In this document: piece after piece, positions 1 through 6,480 of the stretch | Numbering within the stretch: the first letter of the stretch is position 1 | Layout: the number at the start of each line of letters is the position of its first letter | Assembly: GCA_903854805.1 (NCBI GenBank) | Contig: CAINXK010000168.1 | Location: 1-14,558, forward strand | Direction: 5' to 3' | Source of the DNA: an uncultured Anaerolineae bacterium | GTDB lineage: Bacteria; Chloroflexota; Anaerolineae; Anaerolineales; Villigracilaceae | Length of the DNA stretch: 14,558 nt | Program-made: the position numbers and the translations under genes | The notes under the pieces: generated by a model | The model's database searches: none | Told to the model about the DNA's origin: nothing | Seen by the model: the letters and a program-made list of their open reading frames with translations, nothing else

Positions 1-1315
1 AAACCTGGCTTGCCAGTGCTCCACCGGCCAGCCAGCCGGTTGTCCATGCGTTTTGAAAGTTAAACCCACCGGTCAGGCCATCGATATCAAGAACTTCCCC
101 GGCAAAAAACAGCCCTGGCACAATCCGACTTTGCATACTCTTAAAATCAACCTCGTCCAGCCGCACACCACCACAAGTCACGAATTCATCTTTAAAAATG
201 CCCTTACCTTCAATCCGGTAACGACCACAGGTCAATTCCTCGGCCAGGCGACGCATAACTGGTTTGGAGATATCCGCCCAGTTTTGTTGTTCAGCAATTC
301 CGACCGCATCGGACAGGCGCTTCCACAGTCGAATCGGAATTTGGGCAAAGACCGGGTGAGCGGCGGGTTTTTTGCGGTTGTTTCCAGGAATTTCGCGATA
401 CTCTATCAGCCCTTCCAAAGCCTTCTCTGTGGATAGTGGCTGCAACCAATTCACCACCAACCCGGCCTGATAACCACGCTCGAATAACCAGCGCGCACCC
501 CAGGCCGAAAGCTTGAGTGCGGCCGGACCACTCAAGCCCCAGTGCGTAATCAGCAGTGGGCCCTGTTGCAGCGCGATGGAACCTTTCACAGCGCCAGTCT
601 CATCTTCCAGGCGCAATCCGGCATGTTGAACAGATAGGCCGGCCAGTTCGTCAATGCGCTCATCTGTGATCTTAAATGTGAACAGCGAAGGCACAGGCGG
701 CTCGATGCTATGACCAAGTCGCAAGATCAAGCCATGGCAGGACGACTCGCTGCCCGAGGCAAACAGGACCGAACGCGCCGAAAAAAGCGCTTCACGCTCC
801 TGAGTATCCAAGCGCAGGTGCAAATGGAAGCGGGCCGGCTGATCTGCGACCGGCTGGCAGGGCTCGATATCAAGCAAACTGACCTGGTTCCAGATCTCCA
901 CTCCCGCGCGATTGGCCGCATCTTCCAGACAATCCACAATAGTTTTTGAAGAATCGCTGACCGGAAACATGCGCCCATCGGGCTCAGTTTTTAACGCTAC
1001 ACCGCGCTGTTCAAACCAGTTGACAGTATCGCGCGGCTGAAAACGGCTGAAAGGCCCGCGTAGAGCTGTCCCACCCCGTGGATAATACGTAACCAGCTGC
1101 GCCGGCTCAAAGCAGGCATGTGTCACATTGCAGCGCTCGCCGCCTGATATGATGACCTTGCCCAACGAGCGTCGCGCACGCTCGATGACCAACACCTTTA
1201 ACGGTGTGCCCGCCTGGTTGGCAATTTCGGCGCAGCGAATCGCGGCAAAATATCCCGCGGGCCCGCCGCCGACAACGATCACATCCCAATACTCTTCCAC
1301 TTCTGCATCAACCAC
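1..1315 (-). CDS. HI0933/BaiN-like FAD-dependent oxidoreductase (3' end cut by window)
   Basis: The minus strand holds an uninterrupted frame of 438 codons that runs off the left edge. The N-terminus carries a Rossmann FAD-binding motif, DVIVVGGGPAG (residues 11-21), then ISGGERCNVTH (56-66), a form of the SGGGRCNVTN signature of the HI0933 family. Near the edge is LFFAGEVLDIDGLTGGFNFQ followed by NAW, the family's C-terminal FAD-binding signature, so probably only a few residues are missing. The start is GTG at 1315-1313: an in-frame TGA lies just upstream and a GAGGTG ribosome site sits 4 nt before it. The family (PF03486, often named aminoacetone oxidase-like or BaiN) comprises soluble flavoproteins whose physiological substrates are mostly unknown; BaiN acts on bile-acid intermediates in a gut Clostridium, which should not be transferred here. 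It is divergent from the histidine kinase gene. The family call is firm; the substrate is unknown. Confidence 0.9.
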   Translation of the reverse strand, partial: MVDAEVEEYWDVIVVGGGPAGYFAAIRCAEIANQAGTPLKVLVIERARRSLGKVIISGGERCNVTHACFEPAQLVTYYPRGGTALRGPFSRFQPRDTVNWFEQRGVALKTEPDGRMFPVSDSSKTIVDCLEDAANRAGVEIWNQVSLLDIEPCQPVADQPARFHLHLRLDTQEREALFSARSVLFASGSESSCHGLILRLGHSIEPPVPSLFTFKITDERIDELAGLSVQHAGLRLEDETGAVKGSIALQQGPLLITHWGLSGPAALKLSAWGARWLFERGYQAGLVVNWLQPLSTEKALEGLIEYREIPGNNRKKPAAHPVFAQIPIRLWKRLSDAVGIAEQQNWADISKPVMRRLAEELTCGRYRIEGKGIFKDEFVTCGGVRLDEVDFKSMQSRIVPGLFFAGEVLDIDGLTGGFNFQNAWTTGWLAGGALASQV

Positions 1316-1319
1316 TTTT

Positions 1320-1325
1320 CACCTC
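1320..1325 (-). promoter_or_regulatory. Ribosome binding site of the flavoprotein gene
   Basis: GAGGTG on the minus strand lies 4 nt before the GTG at 1315. Because a TGA in the same frame falls between the two, this site decides the start codon. Confidence 0.6.
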
Positions 1326-1351
1326 AACCTGGATAATTAATTCCAGCCCCT

Positions 1352-1357
1352 ATTATA
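1352..1357 (-). promoter_or_regulatory. Candidate -10 element for the flavoprotein gene
   Basis: A perfect TATAAT on the minus strand lies about 37 nt upstream of the GTG start and would give a leader of about 30 nt. No convincing -35 hexamer stands 16-18 nt further upstream, so the promoter call is tentative. Confidence 0.35.
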
Positions 1358-1438
1358 AATCAGCCTGTGCATAACTCGAGCGTTATGATGGCATTAACCA
1401 TCTTCCAACAACGTTCTAACACACCCCGGACCGCCCGG

Positions 1439-1447
1439 TGATAAAAT
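1439..1447 (+). promoter_or_regulatory. Candidate extended -10 promoter for the histidine kinase gene
   Basis: TGATAAAAT fits an extended -10 (TGN followed by TAAAAT, five of six matches to TATAAT). It lies 62 nt before the kinase start codon. No good -35 is visible, as is usual for extended -10 promoters. It is the best candidate in the 194-bp divergent intergenic region 1316-1509. Confidence 0.35.
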
Positions 1448-1509
1448 ACCACTCTGTTAGGTAATTCCGGTTTCTTTGTACACATTGGCAAACCAAAATC
1501 GAAATCCAT

Positions 1510-3060
1510 ATGCTCCCTGATTTCCGCGTAAGACAACGCGACTACCTGCTAGAGATCACCCGCGCCATCACCCAGGAACTTGACCTTCAAAAAGTGATGA
1601 AGCGGATTTTACGCATCTCGATCGAAATGCTGGCCGGACAGGCTGGTCTGATTGCGCTCAAAGAAGCCCATTCCTGGCAGGTGGCCGCCGCCCAGGGCAT
1701 ACCGGCAGCTTTTCTACGTTATCTGGAGCCCCTGCTGGCAGAAGAGAGCGTTTCGACCCTGGATGTTGACGAACTCAACCGCATGTTAAAAGACCTGACC
1801 TATACTGCCAGCCAGGGATTGCTTAACGGTACAGCCATTTCGCTGGTCACGCACGGACAGGTGATCGGCGTTATTTTCATCTTTCGCTCGTACACCGATC
1901 TCTTTTCAACGAATGACCAGCAGCTCCTGCAATCCTTTGCTGACCAGGCCGCCATCGCTGTCTTCAATGCCCGGCTGTACAGCCAGGTCATTATTGAAAA
2001 ACAGCGCCTGGATGCCCTGATCGATAGCGCCGCCGATGGCATTATCATTCTGAATGCCGATCACAGCATTGAGCGTGTCAACGGCGCCTTTGAACGGATT
2101 TGCGGTCAGACCGATGAACAGGTGCGCGGCAAACAACACGACCAGATCATCAATTGGGCCCGCAAACCAGATGGACTGACCCTGGAGCAGGCCGAAGCCA
2201 ACGGCTGGCCTCTCACCACCAACGCCCACCTGTACGTGGAAGGCGACCTCAAACGCACCGAGCCGCCCAACGTGCCGGTCGGCATCACCTACGCACCGCT
2301 TTTGACCCCTGATGGGCAGGTTCGTAACATCATCGTTACTGTACGCGACATTACCCATTTTCGCAACGCTGATCAGATGAAGGCCACCTTCATCTCCATC
2401 GTCAGCCATGAGCTCAAAACACCAGTCGCATTGATCAAAGGCTATGCATCCACGCTGCGGCGGGATGATGCCCGTTGGGATAAGCACGTTATCCAGGATA
2501 GCCTGGCAGTCATCGAGGAAGAAGCCGACCACCTGACCCACATGATCGAGGACCTTCTGGATGCCTCGCGCCTGCAGGCTGGCGGGCTAAGCCTCAACCG
2601 CACGGATTTTTCCCTTTTTGGGCTGGCCGAGCGCCTGGTTGAACGTTTTCAGACTCAGACCAAAAAACATAAACTGGTGGTGGATTTCCCCGCGAATTTC
2701 CCAGTCATCCTGGGCGACGAGACCCGCATCGGGCAGGTTCTTTCCAACCTGATCTCCAACGCCATTAAATACTCCCCCAGGGGTGAGATCCGCATCAGCG
2801 GCGATATCCGCCCAGAACAGGTCATCATCACGGTCAGCGACGAAGGCCCTGGTATCGACCCCCACGACATGCCGCACATCTTCGACCGCTTCTACCGCGC
2901 AGATACTGCCGTGCGCAAAACCAAAGGCGCCGGGCTCGGGCTCTATCTGGCCCGCGCCATCGTCGAAGCGCATGGCGGACGGATCTGGATCGATCCACAG
3001 CACGGCGCCGGTGCGCGAATATGCTTCTCCCTTCCATTGGAAACTTTCAGGGTAAAATAG
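1510..3060 (+). CDS. Soluble GAF-PAS sensor histidine kinase
   Basis: The 516-residue protein has the order GAF (about 10-160), PAS (about 165-285, ending in VTVRDITHF), HisKA (290-355) and HATPase (400-512). The phosphorylated His is H300 in SHELKTP. The ATPase boxes are NLISNAIKYS (N413, N417), DEGPGI (444-449), FDRFYR (458-463) and GAGLGL (473-478), so the kinase core looks intact. There is no signal peptide or membrane segment, which suggests a cytoplasmic sensor reading a ligand, redox state or partner through GAF/PAS. No receiver-domain protein is encoded in the window, so it is an orphan here and its response regulator must lie elsewhere. The start ATG has no clear Shine-Dalgarno sequence; a start further downstream would cut into the GAF domain. 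A CpXC protein follows after 45 bp on the same strand, probably co-transcribed. Confidence 0.93.
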   Translation: MLPDFRVRQRDYLLEITRAITQELDLQKVMKRILRISIEMLAGQAGLIALKEAHSWQVAAAQGIPAAFLRYLEPLLAEESVSTLDVDELNRMLKDLTYTASQGLLNGTAISLVTHGQVIGVIFIFRSYTDLFSTNDQQLLQSFADQAAIAVFNARLYSQVIIEKQRLDALIDSAADGIIILNADHSIERVNGAFERICGQTDEQVRGKQHDQIINWARKPDGLTLEQAEANGWPLTTNAHLYVEGDLKRTEPPNVPVGITYAPLLTPDGQVRNIIVTVRDITHFRNADQMKATFISIVSHELKTPVALIKGYASTLRRDDARWDKHVIQDSLAVIEEEADHLTHMIEDLLDASRLQAGGLSLNRTDFSLFGLAERLVERFQTQTKKHKLVVDFPANFPVILGDETRIGQVLSNLISNAIKYSPRGEIRISGDIRPEQVIITVSDEGPGIDPHDMPHIFDRFYRADTAVRKTKGAGLGLYLARAIVEAHGGRIWIDPQHGAGARICFSLPLETFRVK

Positions 3061-3105
3061 TACCCATTATCTCAGCCCAATCCTAATTTAGAAATCGGAT
3101 ATCAC

Positions 3106-4470
3106 ATGCCCCAAACTCAGATTTCCTGCCCACGCTGTCGCCAAATGATCCCTGCCCAGGTTGAACAGCTCTTCGATGTCAGCCACGATCCCGCCTCTAA
3201 ACAGCGCCTGATCGGACGCGTCTCGAACTTTGTCCGCTGTCAGTATTGCGGATTTGAAGGTCCGCTTTCCACCCCCATTGTCTACCATGACAATGACAAG
3301 GAACTTCTGCTGACATATTTTCCAAGCGAACTGGGGCTGCCTGTCAATGAACAGGAAAAGCTGGTCGGCCCACTCATCAGCCAGGTCATGAACCGTCTGC
3401 CTGCTGAAAAAAGAAAAGGCTACCTGCTGCGCCCGCAAAGCTTTCTGACCTTCCAGACCATGATCGAAAAGATCCTGGAAAAAGACGGCGTAACCAGGGA
3501 AATGCTCGATGAACAACAGAAACGCCTGGCCCTGATCCAGCGCCTGCTGCAGATCACCACGCCGAATGTCCGCAGCGAAGTGATCCAACAAGAAGCAGCC
3601 CAGCTGGACGAAGCCTTCTTTGCATTGTTTAACCGGCTGACAGAAGCCGCGGCAGCCTCTGGGCAGCAGCAAACCGTGCAGGCCATGTCAGAATTACAGC
3701 AGGAACTGCTCGCCAATTCTGAATATGGCCGCAAACTGCAAGCCCAAATGGGCGAACTCGAATCAGCGGTCAAGTCGCTCCAAGAAGTGGGCCAGGGACT
3801 TACCCGCGAAAAACTGCTCGAAATTTTCATCGCCGCCCCCAGCGATGCCCGCGTTCGAGCCCTGGTCAGCCTGACCCGCAATGGTCTGGATTACGCCTTT
3901 TTCCAGATCATGACCGAGCAAATCGAAAAAAGCAGCGGAGAGGCCCGCAAGGCGCTCGAGGAACTGCGCGAAAAGATATTGGAATTTACGAATCAGCTCG
4001 ACAAAGCCGCTGAAGAACAAATGAAGCAGGCTGACAAGATGATCGAAGCCTTGCTGAATGCGCCAGATATCGCCCAGGCCACCATCCAGAACCTGGCGAA
4101 CTTCCAAAACGAAGTGGTTGTCCAGGTGCTGGAGACCAAGCTGCGTGATGCCCAGCAAAAACAGGACGCAGCGCGCATGCAAAAACTCCAGCAAATTGTT
4201 GCTGTCCTGCAACAAGCCAGCGCACCGCCCGAACTGGAGCTGGTCAACGAGCTGGTGGACGCCGCCGGAGATGATGCTTCGCTGGAAAAAGCCCTCAAGG
4301 CACACGAAAGCGAGATCACCGAAGAACTAACCGGCATACTCGCCTCGCTCATGCAGCAGGTGGAACAGCAAGGCCCCCAGGATGCCAATTCCGGGGAAAT
4401 CATCAAACGTCTGGATAAGGTTTACCGCGCCATCTTAAAGCGCTCCATGCAGAAAAGCCTGGGAAAGTAG
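3106..4470 (+). CDS. CpXC-domain zinc-ribbon protein with long helical tail
   Basis: The 454-residue protein opens with two Cys pairs, CPRC (C8, C11) and CQYC (C45, C48), spaced as in the CpXC domain (PF14353), a presumed metal-binding module of unknown function. The domain covers about residues 5-125. The rest (about 130-454) is rich in Gln, Glu, Ala, Leu and Lys with almost no Gly/Pro breaks, and should be long alpha helices, probably coiled coil. No signal peptide or membrane segment is seen, so it is likely cytoplasmic. It lies 45 bp after the histidine kinase gene and before a strong terminator, so the two probably form one transcript and the protein may be a partner or effector of the kinase pathway; that is inference. 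Most CpXC proteins I know of are shorter, and the long tail is notable. No function can be assigned. Confidence 0.85.
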   Translation: MPQTQISCPRCRQMIPAQVEQLFDVSHDPASKQRLIGRVSNFVRCQYCGFEGPLSTPIVYHDNDKELLLTYFPSELGLPVNEQEKLVGPLISQVMNRLPAEKRKGYLLRPQSFLTFQTMIEKILEKDGVTREMLDEQQKRLALIQRLLQITTPNVRSEVIQQEAAQLDEAFFALFNRLTEAAAASGQQQTVQAMSELQQELLANSEYGRKLQAQMGELESAVKSLQEVGQGLTREKLLEIFIAAPSDARVRALVSLTRNGLDYAFFQIMTEQIEKSSGEARKALEELREKILEFTNQLDKAAEEQMKQADKMIEALLNAPDIAQATIQNLANFQNEVVVQVLETKLRDAQQKQDAARMQKLQQIVAVLQQASAPPELELVNELVDAAGDDASLEKALKAHESEITEELTGILASLMQQVEQQGPQDANSGEIIKRLDKVYRAILKRSMQKSLGK

Positions 4471-4480
4471 AAATTTACAA

Positions 4481-4518
4481 AACGGCGGTTGGGAAATCCC
4501 AACTGCCGTTTATTTTTT
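4481..4518 (+). terminator. Strong intrinsic terminator after the CpXC gene
   Basis: The stem AACGGCGGTTGGG / CCCAACTGCCGTT has 13 pairs including one G-T, an AAAT loop, and is followed by TATTTTTTAT. It starts 10 nt after the stop codon. Read on the minus strand, the hairpin is followed by TTTTGTAAATTT, so it may also stop transcripts of the convergent FHA regulator gene. Confidence 0.88.
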
Positions 4519-4587
4519 ATCAGGTTTGAACACCATCAACGTTTAACGATTTGAAACAACTTAAACAGCTGTCATTATGGAGTGCAC

Positions 4588-5238
4588 TTACTCAGCGCCC
4601 ATATTTTTGAGCATCATACCATGCCCGCGCACCGTCACAATATAGCTGTTGCCCGGGTCCATCAGCGCCAAACGATCTCGCAGCCGGCGAATGAGCGCAT
4701 CCAGGGCCTGGTCTGTCACCCCTGCTGACTGCTCATCACCCCAAACCGCCGAGACCAGATCCTGGCGGGTCACAACTTTATCAACATTCTGGTACAGCAC
4801 CCACAACAGCTGAAACTGCTGAGCCGAAAGCGGCGGGTTCATTTGCTTTTGATTGACCCACACCTGGCGCGCGCGCATATCCAGCATCAAACGTCCACTG
4901 CGCGCAGGTTCTGCATCCAAAGGCATGGTCGCATCCGAATTCAAAAATTGAAATTCCTGTGCAACCGCAATTTGCACCATATCGCCGTCCTGCAAAACCA
5001 CCTGTCCTGAAAGCAGGCTGCCGTTATAGTGCGTTCCATTCTTACTGCCCAAATCCTCGAGCACGACACCGTTAGACCCGGGAGTCAGGCGCGCATGGTA
5101 ACGCGAAACTTGCCGGTCTGGGATGACCACATCGCACCCAGATTCACGTCCCATAACCAGAGGATGATCAAGAGTCCAGCGTTCACCTTTAAGCGGGCCA
5201 TTAATTGCAACAAGAATGGGGGCATCTTTTTCAGTCAT
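4588..5238 (-). CDS. FHA-winged-helix transcriptional regulator
   Basis: The 216-residue protein joins two domains. Residues about 25-100 form an FHA domain with all the phosphopeptide-binding signatures: G30-R31, S45-R46-x-H48 and GSKNGT (64-69). Residues about 117-212 form an OmpR/PhoB-type winged helix (Trans_reg_C), with LSAQQFQLLWVLYQN, VTRQDLVSAVWG, a recognition-helix segment ALDALIRRLRDRL and a closing VRGHGMML wing. The FHA domain thus sits where a response regulator would carry its receiver. FHA domains bind phospho-Thr, so it probably reads Ser/Thr kinase signals and acts on DNA. It is encoded divergently from a Ser/Thr protein kinase, which is the obvious partner candidate. FHA-wHTH proteins are known (EmbR has the reverse order plus a BTAD domain), but the cognate pair here is inferred. 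No membrane segment is present. Confidence 0.9.
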   Translation of the reverse strand: MTEKDAPILVAINGPLKGERWTLDHPLVMGRESGCDVVIPDRQVSRYHARLTPGSNGVVLEDLGSKNGTHYNGSLLSGQVVLQDGDMVQIAVAQEFQFLNSDATMPLDAEPARSGRLMLDMRARQVWVNQKQMNPPLSAQQFQLLWVLYQNVDKVVTRQDLVSAVWGDEQSAGVTDQALDALIRRLRDRLALMDPGNSYIVTVRGHGMMLKNMGAE

Positions 5239-5250
5239 GTTATTTTACGC

Positions 5251-5278
5251 ATTATCCGTCACAGATAAAAGATGATAA
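5251..5278 (-). promoter_or_regulatory. Candidate promoter of the FHA regulator gene
   Basis: On the minus strand TTATCA (5278-5273), a 16-nt spacer and GATAAT (5256-5251) match sigma70-type elements at four and five of six positions. Transcription would start only about 6 nt before the ATG, giving a nearly leaderless message. The -35 falls inside the dyad at 5271-5283. The short leader weakens the case. Confidence 0.35.
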
Positions 5279-5283
5279 TCATC
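5271..5283. promoter_or_regulatory. Dyad GATGAT-A-ATCATC, possible operator
   Basis: Two 6-bp arms form a perfect inverted repeat around one base. It overlaps the proposed -35 of the FHA regulator gene, a position suited to autorepression. The binding protein is unknown. Confidence 0.35.
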
Positions 5284-5288
5284 AAACG

Positions 5289-5298
5289 ATTGGCCAAT
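5289..5298. promoter_or_regulatory. Perfect 10-bp palindrome ATTGGCCAAT
   Basis: The palindrome lies 6 bp from the preceding dyad and about 20 bp upstream of the TATAAT at 5319, between the two divergent start regions. A chance occurrence is possible for one 10-mer, but the region holds several dyads close together. Confidence 0.3.
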
Positions 5299-5318
5299 GC
5301 GCATACTCTCCTGTACGT

Positions 5319-5324
5319 TATAAT
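5319..5324 (+). promoter_or_regulatory. Candidate -10 of the Ser/Thr kinase gene
   Basis: A perfect TATAAT lies 167 nt before the kinase start, in an AT-rich stretch. No good -35 is found at the usual distance, so this may need an activator. The leader would be about 160 nt and would contain the inverted repeat at 5344-5377 and the hairpin at 5398-5417. Confidence 0.35.
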
Positions 5325-5343
5325 ATAGCAGAAAATATTCATT

Positions 5344-5377
5344 CTGTGCACAAAACGCCGAAATAAACTTTGCACAG
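5344..5377. promoter_or_regulatory. Spaced inverted repeat CTGTGCA/TGCACAG
   Basis: The arms CTGTGCA (5344-5350) and TGCACAG (5371-5377) are perfect 7-bp complements separated by 20 nt. The left arm is itself inside the palindrome TGTGCACA. The half-sites are spaced 27 bp centre to centre, about two and a half helical turns. It is a candidate binding site for a dimeric regulator in the shared FHA regulator/kinase control region, or an RNA stem in the kinase leader. Confidence 0.35.
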
Positions 5378-5397
5378 CCTCCAAAAAACCTGAATAA

Positions 5398-5417
5398 GTC
5401 CTGGCTCATGCCAGGGC
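5398..5417 (+). other. Hairpin in the kinase leader
   Basis: CCTGGC-TCAT-GCCAGG (5400-5415) is a perfect 6-bp stem with a 4-nt loop, extended by a T-G and a G-C pair to 8 pairs. No U-run follows, so it is not a terminator. It lies 74 nt upstream of the kinase start codon. Confidence 0.35.
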
Positions 5418-5477
5418 TACCACACATCGCGAGCTGAGGATGCATTCTTCAGACGTGATGGAATAATTTATTAAGTC

Positions 5478-5484
5478 AGGAGAG
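5478..5484 (+). promoter_or_regulatory. Ribosome binding site of the Ser/Thr kinase gene
   Basis: AGGAGAG lies 6 nt before the ATG at 5491. It is the clearest Shine-Dalgarno sequence in the window and fixes the start. Confidence 0.75.
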
Positions 5485-5490
5485 AGTAAG

Positions 5491-6480
5491 ATGCCAATCC
5501 CGCTTAATGCGGGGGAGGTCCTACGCGAACGGTATCGCGTCCAAGAGCGCATCGGCCAGGGTGGTATGGGTAACATCTACCTGGCAGATGATATGCGCCT
5601 CGAAGGACGCAAATGTGCGCTTAAGGAGGTCGAACACGACCGCAACCTCCCAGAAAAAATATTGCGCGAAGCCCGCGACCAATTTTTGCGCGAGGCTACT
5701 GTACTTGCGCGCCTGGACCACCCCAACCTGCCAAAAGTATCTGACTTTTTCTCCGAAGGAGAAAAAGACTATCTGGTTATGGATTTTGTTCCGGGCAAAG
5801 ATCTGCGCACTCTCATCCTGGAGGCGAAAGCACGTAATGTCTTTTTAAGTGAACCGGATGTGCTGGATTGGGTTTCCCAGCTCGCTGACGCGCTCACGTA
5901 TCTGCACCGCCAGCTGCCTCCCATCGTGCACCGAGACATTAAACCATCCAACCTGAAAATTACGCCTGATGGACTGCTCAAACTGGTCGATTTTGGACTG
6001 GTAAAAGTCCTTGCTCCCGATGAAGAAACCATCACCATTATTCAGGGTCAGGGAACCTTGCTTTATACGCCGCTCGAACAGTATGGTGGCTCTGAAAACC
6101 ATACCGATGTCCGTTCAGATATCTATGCCTTTGGCGCAACCCTTTACCACCTGCTAACCTGCCAGGCGCCTGTTGACGCCCGCCAGCGCTTCCTGCAGCC
6201 CGAGAACCAGGTTGCGCCTCATCGCATCAACCCGGCGGTCAGCATGCGCACAGAAAAAGCTATCCTGTGGGCCATGGAACTGCACCCTGACCAGCGGCCA
6301 GATTCGATCGATTCCTTTCGCCAGTACCTTTTTGGAACCAAGGAACTGCCAACCAGGCCCATGTCGCGCCCGGCACGGATGCGCACACTGGATGCTTTAC
6401 TGGAACCACCCGAGAGTGTCTTGTTCGGCATCTCGGCTATATTACTGTTATTAAGCCTGCTTACCACTTTCGGCCGCTAA
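5491..6480 (+). CDS. Ser/Thr protein kinase with C-terminal membrane anchor
   Basis: The 329-residue Hanks-type kinase has the Gly loop GQGGMG (22-27), the ATP-binding Lys K45, helix-C Glu E68, the catalytic loop HRDIKPSN (147-154, base D149), DFG (167-169) and SDIYAFGATLYHLLT (209-223). All catalytic residues are present. The activation segment ends GTLLYTPLEQYGG instead of the usual GTPxYxAPEQ, a form I associate with Chloroflexota kinases. T180, T182 and T189 are possible autophosphorylation sites. After the kinase domain comes a basic linker (about 285-305) and one hydrophobic segment (310-326) at the very C-terminus, so it is probably tail-anchored with the kinase inside the cell and no extracellular sensor. 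It is divergent from the FHA-winged-helix gene, a likely signalling partner. Its last 30 bp overlap the convergent GH3-like gene. Confidence 0.93.
   Translation: MPIPLNAGEVLRERYRVQERIGQGGMGNIYLADDMRLEGRKCALKEVEHDRNLPEKILREARDQFLREATVLARLDHPNLPKVSDFFSEGEKDYLVMDFVPGKDLRTLILEAKARNVFLSEPDVLDWVSQLADALTYLHRQLPPIVHRDIKPSNLKITPDGLLKLVDFGLVKVLAPDEETITIIQGQGTLLYTPLEQYGGSENHTDVRSDIYAFGATLYHLLTCQAPVDARQRFLQPENQVAPHRINPAVSMRTEKAILWAMELHPDQRPDSIDSFRQYLFGTKELPTRPMSRPARMRTLDALLEPPESVLFGISAILLLLSLLTTFGR

Noticed and set aside
53..436. A 127-codon plus-strand frame at the left edge
   Set aside because: The opposite strand encodes the HI0933-like flavoprotein with its C-terminal signature, so this is its shadow.
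1906..2541. A 211-codon minus-strand frame inside the histidine kinase gene
   Set aside because: It lies fully antisense to a clear kinase, has no recognisable motif, and other long antisense frames occur over the same gene.
3763..4305. A 180-codon minus-strand frame inside the CpXC gene
   Set aside because: Its Leu/Phe/Gln-rich sequence is the complement of the Glu/Gln/Lys-rich helical tail. No motif or ribosome site supports it.
5245..5445. A 66-codon minus-strand frame upstream of the FHA regulator gene
   Set aside because: It covers most of the divergent control region, including the candidate promoters and dyads, and has no recognisable motif or ribosome site. Its Cys/Phe-rich product looks random.
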